A stretch of DNA of 64,000 nucleotides from Termitomyces sp. T153. Taxonomy: Eukaryota > Basidiomycota > Agaricomycetes > Agaricales > Lyophyllaceae. The stretch is from positions 1,488,001-1,552,000 of the forward strand of contig JACKQL020000002.1 in assembly GCA_018296165.2 (NCBI GenBank), in the 5' to 3' direction. Within the stretch, counting starts at the first letter, position 1. The number at the start of each line of letters is the position of its first letter. Position numbers and translations under genes: made by a program. Below are positions 23,378 to 34,373 of the stretch, one piece after another. Under the pieces are notes generated by a model. The model did not search any database. It was given only the letters and a program-made list of their open reading frames with translations, and was not told where the DNA came from.

Positions 23378-26300
23378 ATGGCCACCCATCCTGTTACTGA
23401 AGAGGGTAAATTTCTCAGTGAAGCCTTGAACACTGTCAAAATTCAGGTTCAGCAGATGAAGAGGCACCTTGTATGTCGCGCAGTTCCTTCAAGTACTATT
23501 TAATTCATACATCGACATCTTACACAGGAACTCGATGAACTCATGGATGCGCTCAAGAGTGCGAGCTTAATGCTGGCTGAGCTACGGACTTCTTCATTGT
23601 CACCGAAACAATATTATGAACTCTGTATGCTTTCCGGTTTAGTTATGCTTCCGACAACTTTACGATTTTCTGCAGATATGGCTGTATTCGACGCCCTACG
23701 ACATCTCTCAAATTATCTCTACGATGCGCATACACAATCACGGCACCACTTGGCAGACCTCTACGAACTTGTTCAATATGCTGGCAACATCATCCCTCGT
23801 CTCTATCTTATGATCACCGTCGGTTCTGTCTATATGTCTATTCCAGATGCTCCTGTTAGGGAAATCATGAGAGATATGATGGAAATGTCTCGGGGTGTAC
23901 TCCATCCTATACGCGGTCTCTTCCTACGTCATTATCTTAGTGGTCAGACGAGGGATCATCTCCCTGTTGCAATTGAGCCTGGGTATGTCGTTTGCCCTCC
24001 CTTTTCCCTTGATTCACCGAACAACTTCCTGTAGGCCGGCTGGAAATTTACAGGACTCCATATCTTTCGTGTTGACCAACTTCATTGAGATGAACAAACT
24101 CTGGGTTCGATTACAACATCAAGGTCATTCACGAGACCGCGAGAAGCGTGAACTGGAACGTCGCGACCTTCGAATTCTAGTTGGAACTAACCTTGTCCGG
24201 TTGAGCCAACTTGACGGCGTAGATTTGGAGATGTATCAACGGATCATACTACCTAGCATACTGGAACAGGTGGTTAACTGTAAGGACGTCATAGCGCAGG
24301 AATACCTCATGGAAGTTGTCATTCAGGTGCGTCTTATCTGCTGTGTTTTGAAAAGGCACGTGCTGACGCCGTCCGCAGGTTTTTACTGACGAATTTCATC
24401 TTCATTCTTTAAGACCTTTCCTCTCTGCTACTGCACAACTACATCCGAAAGTGAACATCAAACAAATCGTCATTGCACTCATCGATCGCTTGGCCGCTTA
24501 TGCTGCTCGTGAGGCCGAAAATGAGGATCCAGAAGAGACGAAACGACAGGAAGAGGCTGCAGCGCGTCGTCTAGCGGAGAAAGTCAAATCGCAGAAAGCC
24601 TGGGTTCGTGAGAACGGCGCTTACAAAACCGTTTCGTCGACTGTGTCGCCGAGTGTGGAATCTAATGCATGGGGATCTGATGCTGGAACACACGCCACCA
24701 CTTTGGAGTCAACGATATCTTCGCCTATCGAGCATGTACCAAAAAGTGGGCTAGAGAATCCTGACAAGGGTAAGGAGAAAGAGAGTTCACCTGTGCGCAA
24801 ATTTAGGGGTATACCTGAGGACGTGCCGTTGTTCGAGGTGTTCTGGAAGCAGGTTGTTGAACTTATTAAGGTTGATAGCTATCTAGGATCTCGATTTGAA
24901 GGCTAATCGCCATCCTCGCAGGCTCGCCCGGATCTATCAATCCAAGATCTCACAGCACTCTTGGTGTCGCTGACAAATTTATCGTTAAGCTGTTATCCGG
25001 ATAGACTAGAGTATGTTGACCAAGTTCTTGGCTTCACAGCAGAAAAATGCCAGGAGTTCAAAGATAGGTCTGTTGCCCTGCGCATAATTGAACGGTCGTG
25101 ACACTTACTGATCCAAGTAGCCCCGACTTGCATACACCTCAGACGACGAACAATCTTGCTGCACTGCTTGTCGCTCCCATCAACTCGTATCAATCTGTTC
25201 TTACCCTTCTTGCTATCCCCAACTATACCCCGCTTTTGACAAAACAATTGTTCTCAACGCGCAGATCGATTGCACACTCTATCATCTCTTCTGTTCTCAA
25301 GAACGAAACGATCATAGAGGCGCCAGAAGATGTCCACGGTGTCCTCGATCTCTGTCATGTTTTGATCAAGGATCAGTCAGACTCGAGTGCGGCGGTGGCT
25401 GGTAACTCCGCTCAGATGAACATGAACATTAAGGATGTACGGAGACAAGGTCCTTATTTTGTCGAGCGGGAAGAAATGGCAGAAGAGCAAGGTTGGGTAG
25501 CAAGAATGGTGCATCTATTCCGCGCGGAATCCTTGGATGTCCAGTTTGAGGTCTGCGGTGTTGCAGTCTGCGGTCTTAATATCTATCGTTGAATCATTTT
25601 TCATAGCTTCTGCAAATTGCACGGAAACATTTCGAGGCTGGGGGTGAACGGATGCGTTTCACCATTCCAGCTCTGATCACCTCCTCTATCAAGCTATGTC
25701 GACGATATAAAAATCGTGAACATGTGGTTCGTCCTTCTCTTCTTGTGGATACTCGAAGACAGACAATTCTAACATCTTCCAACAGGAAACAGATTGGCAA
25801 AACAAAGTTTCTGCGATCCTCAAGTTCGCTCGGCAACTCACTTCGATACTATCTACTCAAGTCGAAGCCCCTACAATTGCTCTTCGCCTCTTTCTTCTTT
25901 CAGCCCAGATCTCAGACGAGTGTGGGTTTGAGGACCTGACATATGACTTCTACGTTCAGGCATTTAGTGTGTACGAGGACAGTATCTCGGAGTCTCGGGC
26001 ACAATTACAGGCTATCACGCTCATCATTGGCACACTGGCTGGAGCGAAGGTTTTCGGCGTGGATAATTATGATACCTTGATCACTAAGGCAGCACTACAT
26101 GGTGCAAAGCTTTTGAAGAAGAGTCATCAAGCTACAGCGGTGGGATTGGCCAGCCATCTTTGGTGGCAGGAGGCGAATCCTCACGGTGATACTGATGGGG
26201 AGGCTACTGATAACGAAAAGGAGGTTTCAGAGAAAAAGACGGTCAAAGAGGATGGTGACGAGACTACAGTGCAGGCCGTGAGCCGTGGTCATCCTTTGCC

Positions 26301-26799
26301 ATTGCCTATAAGTTAATTTTATTTGATAGTATCCCTACCAGGACAGCAAGCGTGTACTGGAGTGTCTTCAAAAGTCACTACGCATAGCCAACTCTGCAAT
26401 CGAGGAAATCGTCACTGTGCAGTTATATTGCGACACGCTGGATCAGTATCTATACTATTTCGAGCGCGGTGCTCCGGCAGTGAGTTCCGCGTTGGTGGCT
26501 CAAATGAATGATCTCATGGTATATAGGTTGCCCCCAAGTTTATCAACAGCTTGGTCGAGCTCATAACGTCGAGCATCGACAACATTTCATCTACTGATGT
26601 CCACCCCTCGCAACGCGCGCCACCTGGACTTATCGAAGGTGTTCAGACGCCTGAAATGATCACCAGACATTTCAGGAACACTTTAAGCCATATCAATCGG
26701 AAGAAAAACGCATCACACGATAGTACTGCACTTGTCGATACCCGGTGGGATGACGTGGATGTTGTAGGAGCTTCGTTGAAGATGGGGATTGGACGATGA
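23378..26799 (+). CDS. VPS35: VPS35, cargo-recognition subunit of the retromer
   Basis: At least ten exons. The N-terminus has the invariant PRLYLM motif (in [19 protein letters not shown]), required for binding VPS26, after a conserved [14 protein letters not shown] helix. The rest is an alpha-solenoid with recognisable Vps35 helices ([44 protein letters not shown]-like [15 protein letters not shown] near the end). Known role: endosome-to-Golgi and endosome-to-surface recycling. A fungal-type variable insert rich in charged and Ser residues (about 24600-24830) separates the N-terminal and central parts. Start 23378 gives [13 protein letters not shown]. The gene ends [10 protein letters not shown]. 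The next island of repeats starts about 260 bp downstream. Confidence 0.92.
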
Positions 26800-27079
26800 T
26801 ACATTATTGTTCGCTACTGCGAAATTACGTATACTTGTGTTGTATCTGATGATTAATTTCTGTACTCAGCCTCAGTCGAGCGGTATTGCTGTGCTATGTA
26901 GAATTTCCAAGGTCAAATTGATGCTCTACTCTAATATCTCCGAGTCCTTCTTTCGTCTTCGAAAGAAATGAACATAAGAGGATATCTCAGCCTAGAGCAA
27001 ATGGTTATTGCATTGAGAGGGTAGATCAACCTGCAATGACCTAGGTTACCACTTGCCCAGCATCCGACCCAGGCCTATG
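26800..27079. other. VPS35 3' flank
   Basis: No coding exon recognised. It forms the border between the gene and the second transposon island. Confidence 0.4.
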
Positions 27080-27289
27080 TTTCTGCTGATTTCAGTTGGC
27101 TACACTCTAAAGATGGCAAGCACATGGCTTGGCATGTTATGAAACCAGAGAAGGATCATGATGGATATTTCTCAAGTGATGACATTGTGGAACAAGCTAG
27201 TGAAGCCATGGATATCATGAAGGAGGACTACCCTGAGTATGAGCACATTATTGTCGACAACAATGTACCCTTGCATCTCAGGTGCCCAG

Positions 27290-28361
27290 TGTCATGACCA
27301 CTCCTGGACCTCTGGACCTCTCTCCCCTTCAACCCCGCCTCCCTGGAGTACCCACCAATGCCCCCTTGACCTGCCCCAACCTTTGTTCACCCTACGGTGC
27401 CCACCTCGGCTAACTCCGACACTTTCCCGGCAAACCCCGACGGCCCCCTGGCAAACCCCGACATGTTTTCCCCTTTCTCCTTCCAAGCCCCCGGACCCCT
27501 CCAACACTGTTCCTGATTCCGGCATACATCATTGACTTGTCACCACAACTTACCCAACCAGTCTGGAACGTTACAATGACCCTAGGTCAGCCCATGTTCT
27601 CATCAGATTCCATCAGTATATCACTGTTGCCCACCAAACTGATTAGAACCAACACTTGTCAACTCTGCATGGCTCTGATGAGCTCCGCCACCAGACCTAT
27701 TGTCTCCAGAGAAGGTCCAGTAGCTAGTATATAAATTGTAGAGTAGCATTCATTACACTAGTCTTGATATTGCTGATAATCTTCTGTTACATCTGTGTTC
27801 TGTTATGTTTCCCAGTCTTGTCTTGTCTCTATTTCTGTCTATTGTCTTGTTATAGTCTTGTGTCTTGTCTCAATTCTATTCATTCTCATCTTGACTCCAT
27901 CTCATTCCATTTGCCTTAGTTTCCTTTATCATTGCCTAAGTTCCTTTCAACTCTAACACCATTATGACCTCCATACATATGTTACAACTCTCAAACATTC
28001 ATAACTAACTGCGGACCCTGCCCTATGCTCAGTCCCAGAACCCATCAATATTAATTGATCCCCCATCAATCTCTGGCCCCACTCCCATCACTCATGTGGC
28101 CTCTGCTTGCCCCACACCCTCTGTATTTGCCTCTGGACTTGTACCTGAGTCTTCTCCAAACCCAACCCTTCCTTACATCTTGTCTTAGACTCCCATAGAC
28201 CACCCCAGACTTGCTTGGACTGCTCCCCTTGGCTTGCCCTCACAAATACCTGGAAGTCCCGACCTCCCCAGAGTGCTAAGTTATTAAGTGCAAGACATTG
28301 CATCCACCTAGTAAGGAATTGTCCAGTTAAGCTGAGCCCCCATAGTCAGTGGAACCTGACA
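27290..28361 (+). mobile_element. solo LTR, family A (copy 3)
   Basis: 1072 bp, TGTCATGACC to GAACCTGACA, with exact target duplication CCCAG (27285-27289 and 28362-28366). A TATA box (TATATAAAT) is near 27728. The first half keeps CG sites (for example CCCCGACGG), which copies 1 and 2 have lost, so this copy is younger or less methylated. Confidence 0.93.
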
Positions 28362-28426
28362 CCCAGAAAGTTCAATATCTGCCAAGAAAATGCCTAAAAA
28401 TACTCCAAAAGATGGGTACAATTGGT

Positions 28427-28865
28427 AGGCCCCAAGAAGCTCCTGCCAACCCTTGTCTGTCATATAGTGGATTTGAGGCTGATTTTTGAAGAATCTGAGT
28501 CTGAACTTTGCAGATTTGAGGTCTGTAGAAGGCAATCTAAGTCTGTATTATTGCAGATTTGAGGCTCAGTTGGGCAAAATTTTTGTAAAATTGGTGGAAG
28601 ATCTAGAGCATCAAATTCCTCATAGAAAGTTACCTAAATAAGTCATTAGTATATATTGTACCTACTGCACTCTGTTTTCTAAGCTCAGCAGTGGTGCTCT
28701 TGCATAGTAGACAAAGAGAACTGAAATCAAAGAAAAATCAGAGAATTTCCTTTTTTGGGTATATATTGTCCATTATTGCAGATTTGAGCCCTCGAAGATA
28801 GCAAATTTGAGGCCGGACTTTGGAGAATCTTCGGACAAGGGTTGGCAGGAGCTTCCCCAGGGCCT
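28427..28865. mobile_element. terminal-inverted-repeat element, copy 2 (439 bp, non-autonomous)
   Basis: The ends AGGCCCC...GGGGCCT-like are inverted, and the inverted repeat continues through GCTCCTGCCAACCCTTGTC, more than 30 bp. The flanking 9-bp duplication ACAATTGGT (28418-28426 and 28866-28874) is exact. Variants of GCAGATTTGAGGC recur at about 28467, 28510, 28553, 28776 and 28803. There is no transposase frame. A 9-bp duplication with long inverted repeats suggests mobilisation by a MULE-type transposase (8 bp with hAT would also fit, since the shared word can be read as 8). The family was not recognised. Confidence 0.85.
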
Positions 28866-29560
28866 ACAATTGGTTCATTGAGGTCACCAAATGCACCTCA
28901 GATAGAAAGCCTGTCTATAACCCTGATGGCACTCTCCAGAAGATCAAGATTCCTATGAGAGATGCAACCCTTCCTGATGGACAGCCACAACCCCTTTACT
29001 TCACCAACAATTTGGAGCATGAATCTTCAAAGGAATGACCCAGATCTTGATTGAACATGGCTATGATGCAACAGTCATCAAGAAGAGAGCAGAATGCCCT
29101 AAATTTCATGGTGTGCCACCTACCATGGATTGTTGTTGTAGGTGCATTCTGTTCAATGAACCAGGTTTCATCAATATGCAGACTATTTTGGAAGCCATGT
29201 GTAAGTAACATGGCTTCCAAGTCATCTTTCTGCCAAAATTTCACTGTGGGCTTAATTTTATCAAGAAGTACTGGAGCTATGCCGAACAGCTTTACATGCT
29301 CAACCCTGGGCCTTCCAAAGAAGATCAGCTCTTGAAAAATGCTATTGCTGCCTTGGTTGCAGTCCGATTGGAGTCAATGCATAGGTGACTTAATTCGATG
29401 AAACCTAATTTCGAGTGTGAGAACTGATCTTGACGGATTTGCAACACGTTCTCGTCGGTTCATGTCAGCATATCAGCCTTGGTTTAATTGCACCACAAGC
29501 AACATGGACAATCAGGAAGTATAAAGGTCATAGAGTACTCCCTCCAACAATTAAGAATTT

Positions 29561-29861
29561 CAATGCTGCAGGCATGGCCCAACAGGTAGAAAGAATTAAT
29601 TTTTGGACAGTTTCTTTAATAGCTTCTTGTAATGTACATATTCTCAAAAAATTTTGATAATGTTCTACCAATACATTATGTTAATGAAATGTTGGGGCCC
29701 GATTTGCCCAACTGTCTTATTCGATGTGCAATAATCGATCGTCTGGGGCCCGTTCCCATTGGCGAGCCATTGATACGTACATAGTGCAATCCAGTCATAA
29801 TTGAATCCTACAAAAAGTCTACATTGTATATGCAATTGCCAATAGATTACCAATCTTGTCC
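29561..29861. other. border of second transposon island and VPS27 3' flank
   Basis: No coding exon. A few CG sites return from about 29690. Confidence 0.4.
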
Positions 29862-32346
29862 TTACAAATCAATCAACAATGCCTCCTTCCTCTCTTCTGG
29901 AGGCGCAAAGCCAGTTGGCGCCGGAGGACCATACATCGGGACGGCCGTAGGTGCTGACGTCGGTGCAACAGGGAACTGCGGGAGCATAGGCGCAGAAGAA
30001 TGCTGGACTTGTTGTCGTGGGGGTGCGACAGTGTTGCTGCGCGTGAGGTGTCCGTTAATGGGCGGTGGGGCGGAAGGCGAGGCGGTGTATGAGACGGTTT
30101 TGTGACGGTTGAGCGACGGAGAGGAAGGCGAGAGGGCATAAGTTTGTTGCTGCTGGAGTGGTTGCTGATGCTGTTGAGGCGGGGGTGGCGGAAGTGTAGA
30201 TACGGCATGCTGAAGCTGCTCTTGGGACGGCGGCAAGGTTTGGAACGATAAAGGGGACATGGTGTGAGACTGGTAAGGTTGTGGGCTGAGAGAGACGGGA
30301 GGTAGGGTGACGGAAGGAAGAGATTGAACCTGAGACGTAGCGGGGGTTGCGTAGGGCTGATACTTCTGTAGTGGTTCAATATATGACTGGCGCCTGTGGG
30401 ACTCGGGCGGTGGAGAGAAAGCGGGCGTGGAGGGCGCAGTAGCGGGTGAGAATTGTTGTATAACTTGGCTTGGCTGCCATGTCACAGGTTGAGTAGAAGT
30501 GTAGCGTTGAGACTGGTATTCGGCGTGAGAAACTTGGGGCGACATTGTCAGCCGTGATGGCTCAGCCTGAGTTTGGTAGGCTGATGCTGCTACAGGAGTG
30601 GGAGAAGCCCATTGGCTAGAGCTATTGACAGTGTTGTAACTGGGTTCGGCGGGCTGGTAGGATGACGTAGACGGCGCTGATCGCCATGTTGGACGTTCAA
30701 CTTGTTCTGTCAGGATTTTGTCGTAGAGCTTAACAGCCTGTGACAGCTTGTCATGCATTTCTGACAATAGTTCTGTGGGGAATGGTGTCTCAGTAAAGAT
30801 AGATCAGGAGAGGGAAAGATACTTTCTTTCTTTGCGACCCGCGTCATCAAGACTCAATGCTAACTTTGGACGTAAACTGTTTGCCTTGTCAAACAATTCA
30901 TTGACAGCTGGATATCGCGATATGTCGCGACCACCCTGAGCCTCGACTTGATTGATTGTCTGGCTGAATGTTAATATGGCATCGGATTCCAAAGGTTCGA
31001 GATCGTAGCTCGGCATAGCGGGAGGAGCAGGGGCCTGAGATATACTGGGAGGATATGATTGAGAATAACCGGGGCCAGCATACTCCGTCCGCGGTGATTC
31101 TACGGCGACTGGAGCACTGGGCTTGGGTGCATTCGCTTCCCGCAAACTGGCTTCAATGGCAGCACGTAGATCTGGGTCGTCTTCCTCTTCTTCGATGGTG
31201 CTCGGTTTCGTGGGGCGAGAGGAACGATCAACAAGTGGGGGTTCAGAATATTGCCATTTGGTGGGTGGTGACGGGACATATCCAGGACGTGAATGACCAT
31301 TAGCAGTGACTTCTTGTAATGAAAGCTGGATGGCGCGTTGCAGCTCGGCATCTGCTAATTCGCGCGCACTCTGACGACTAGAATTGTTCATACTAGCAGA
31401 GTGGCGATGCCCTCCGCTGATGCTGCGAAAAGAGATAAAAAATATTATATGAGAATGACTCGAAGATTACATACGCTCTCTCTGCCTTTCGCGTCAGCTT
31501 GCTATAACATCCATCACAGACCCGGACTTCTTGTGTAATCCCAAAATGTGGAAGAGCCATAGATTTGGAAGAACACCCCTGATCAAAGACCTGTCCGCAG
31601 TTTCGACAATGGTGTTTCCGATTGGTGAAAGTGAACGCTGTCCGACACCGAAGGCAGACATCTGAGTCGATCCATTCTGGAGCTGTCTGTGTGTCTACCA
31701 TCATAGAGTTCGCGAGAGAGAGGTCCTTGGGGGGAAAGTTGAAACCTGTGCTCTCGATGAGCCGTGCAAGCGAAGTAGAGGTGTCGTGTACACGCACCGT
31801 CGTTGACCAGTGTCTTGTAGACCTGGCCTACATATGCTAAATGATGTTTCCCTTCGAAGGCAATACTCCAATTTTGAATGAGCTTCAGGATGTGTTGTTT
31901 AACGTCTTGATTCAGCCCTGAAACTCTCAAGATCGAGTCTAGGTTATCCATGAACTCTCTCGAAGCCACCTCTGCAAGAAACAAGTCCCCTCCATTCTTG
32001 ACACAGATATCCGTCAGCTGTGCAAAAGAATAAATGAGCCAGACGATAGTGACGTCGCGATGTGACGTACGCTAAGTGTCAAATTCTGCACGTTGGGGTT
32101 CCTATGATTCAGCCGGCGCTTAAGAGCGCGCATGGCATCCTTTGCTGGAGCAGACTTGGAGCGTATCTGATCACATATTTCCAAGTTCAGTGCAATATCC
32201 TCTGAGCCAACAGGTATTAGCTCTGAAGTGGCTCTGTCTGAAGTAGTCGTCAGGGGAGGTCAAAGGCAAGGGGTGGGTTCTCGCCGCGCACCTATTGCAT
32301 CGTCGAGCGTGGATGTGCCCCATAACCAGCTTCCTAGGCCAGACAT
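29862..32346 (-). CDS. VPS27: VPS27, ESCRT-0 subunit with VHS, FYVE and ubiquitin-interacting motifs
   Basis: Seven or so exons. Start [17 protein letters not shown] at 32346. The VHS domain follows ([31 protein letters not shown]). The FYVE finger has all hallmarks: W-x-x-[10 protein letters not shown] and RVCDGCY. Two ubiquitin-interacting motifs follow ([11 protein letters not shown] and [15 protein letters not shown]), then a coiled region ([13 protein letters not shown] to LYDKILTEQ) that in homologues pairs with Hse1/STAM. The last 250 residues are Pro/Gln/Ser-rich, and the protein ends KEALLIDL, a possible clathrin-box-like LLIDL. Known role: sorting ubiquitinated cargo at PI3P-positive endosomes. 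Confidence 0.93.
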
Positions 32347-34373
32347 TAGGAAGAGAGATGATGAAAGTTGAGCTTTGTTGGATTGTCACCAACTCCGCTG
32401 GTTGCTGAATTCTGCATGACCAGCATATGACTAAGCCTCGACGTACATATGTTCAACCCGTGGCTATGTCATCTACTACGACTTGAGCTTGTTCTTCAAC
32501 TATGGGCAGTGAAGTGAAGAAGAAACTTGTGCTACCGAGGAGTAGCTCAAAAGTTGGCTTTTCTAGCGGAGACAGCCTGACATGACTCTGACATGACTGA
32601 GTACGCCTGAAAAATGTTCCTACTCAGTCTTTCAGCATTTTTCGCATCAAGCTAAAGGAATATCCGTAGCATACAGGATGTATGTAGTACGGCCCCCGGT
32701 TGTTCATGCATGGACCTCGCCGATCAATTACCTGTTCCCATGCGACGAATGAATTATAGGCTGCAATTTTCACGTCTTGAGATTGAATCTTCCGGCGCCC
32801 GTAATGTCGTATACGTATACGTATACACATTTTTTTACGATTTTTAAATATTGGCCTGCTCAAGAGAAGATATTTGCGTTGCTGTGTTGATAGTTTAACC
32901 TCATTACAATTTCCAGACCATTCTTAGTCCCTGTCAAAGCATGATATGTGGCGGTGGCGTCCCAGAGAGCCGTCCATGCGAAAAAGCCAGTTGGGCAGTT
33001 ACACTACTTACACTTGTTTCAAAAGTTGGCCGAATAAAGATCCTCCGTGCCCACTATTGCTTATAGATCCTGCATTTTCATTCCGGATGATCTAAGCTAG
33101 GCATTTCATGTTACAAAGATAACGTACTTATTTTGAGTTATCATGTTGCCAAATTACATTTGGGCACCGAACAAGACTAGACTGAATCTTCAGGCAATTA
33201 CTATATCTATTCCCTTCCTGTCATCCAGAATAGCGAGATACAGATGCTCTTCCTAAGGAGACCTGGATCGCTCATCGGCGCTTGGCAAGATATAGGAGGG
33301 TGATCGACATCCACTGTACCGAACTGAAGCGGATATCCAACTTCTCAATGGCTAAGAAGCTCTCCTAAGTGCTTTACCTTGCATAAAGCACTTTACGAAG
33401 CGAGATGCTGTCGAGATGAAGAGCTCAGAAGATGGCTACTAACAAGCACTTTTAGACATGTCGAATCGTTCATTCGACATTGTTGAATTTTTTGTAGATC
33501 ATCAAGTGTCTTGTTAGCAGCAGAGAATGATGGTTCCAACGAAGAATCGTCAGTAACTTCTATCCCAGGGGCGTCGGACCGAGGACCGGCTCTCAAGATG
33601 CAAGTCGTGCGTCCAGGTTTGGAGAGTCGATGGATGATGATGGAGACCGCCGGCATCAGGACTATTGGTCAGTACTTGATTTATGGTTCTACGAGGCCTA
33701 AGCAGAGGCGGCGGAGCTTCTTTCATAAGAGCTTAGATACCCGGGCGGGACTGTTTATGGAAGCGGTGATTGTAAAGTATTAATTTAGATTCGAGGGCAC
33801 AAAAAAAGCAGCCGTTGAACCAAGTAGAAGAGCACGCTAGCGGTTTAACATACGTTGAGGTTTTCTTATGTTTTCTAGAAATGATGTGTACAAATGGCGA
33901 AACTGACTCAGAGCGCCAAGGGAAGGCTGGGGCGTCGCCTGGACGTAAAATAGCGGCACGATGCAGTGCGAAATTGATAAGAAATTGTTTTTGTTGACGC
34001 GTCGCGGGGGATCTGAACACGAAGAATAGATTTACGTTAAGTATTTGATGGAGGGAATCCGAGCAAGACGGTGTCGAATCCGCGGGAAGGGAGACGCGTA
34101 AATTCAACTTTAAAATTGAGAGCGTGCGCGCACGTGAAGTTGTTGCGATTTGTTTTGATTGTGGCTGGTGATCGCAACAGATTTGCCTTTCGAGGCCGCT
34201 GTTGCCAGCGTCGACTGTTCCCATCTCCCATCTCCTCGCCGCCCAGCACGACGACGAGCTCGGTTTCGCTCGCTGTAGGCCGTGGTAAGTGTCCTGCTGT
34301 CGCCCCACGCCGCGCCCTGACCCCGTTCGTTATCCAGGTACTCACGGGTCGGCTCGCTGTGTCCTGCTAGTCC
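32347..34373. other. 2-kb intergenic region upstream of VPS27 and BNI4
   Basis: The region is divergent between two starts. I see no exon with a recognisable domain; several open frames up to about 190 codons are present on the minus strand (33733-34308) but have no clear homology. A perfect 18-bp palindrome of GTATAC units lies at 32809-32826. The last 200 bp before 34374 are C/T-rich and look like a BNI4 promoter/leader. Confidence 0.4.
32809..32826. repeat. perfect palindrome (GTATAC)3
   Basis: Three GTATAC units form an 18-bp palindrome followed by an A/T-rich run. It could be a cruciform or just a simple repeat; no function can be assigned. Confidence 0.8.

Larger units (their letters stand above)
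27080..29560 (+). pseudogene. dead DDE transposase gene split by two insertions
   Basis: Coding pieces lie at 27080-27289, 28362-28426 and 28866-29560. The first has VSADFSWLHSKDG and EYEHIIVDNN (two candidate catalytic aspartates). The last has CILFNEPGF, FLPKFHCGLNFIKKYW and KYKGHRVLPP, all typical of a transposase family very common in mushrooms. Removing the LTR with one CCCAG, and the inverted-repeat element with one ACAATTGGT, leaves a frame open across both joints, so both were inserted into an already existing gene. The expected glutamate in the LNFIE motif is lysine (a G-to-A change), there is an in-frame TAA near 29207 and a frameshift near 29430. The protein is inactive. Confidence 0.85.

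Noticed and set aside
29862..30379. alternative long frames in the VPS27 tail
   Set aside because: They are shadows of the Pro/Gln/Ser-rich C-terminal exon; the frame that continues from the UIM and coiled regions is the real one.
33733..34308. 191-codon minus-strand open frame upstream of BNI4
   Set aside because: It has no recognisable domain, composition is not convincing, and it overlaps the C/T-rich BNI4 leader.
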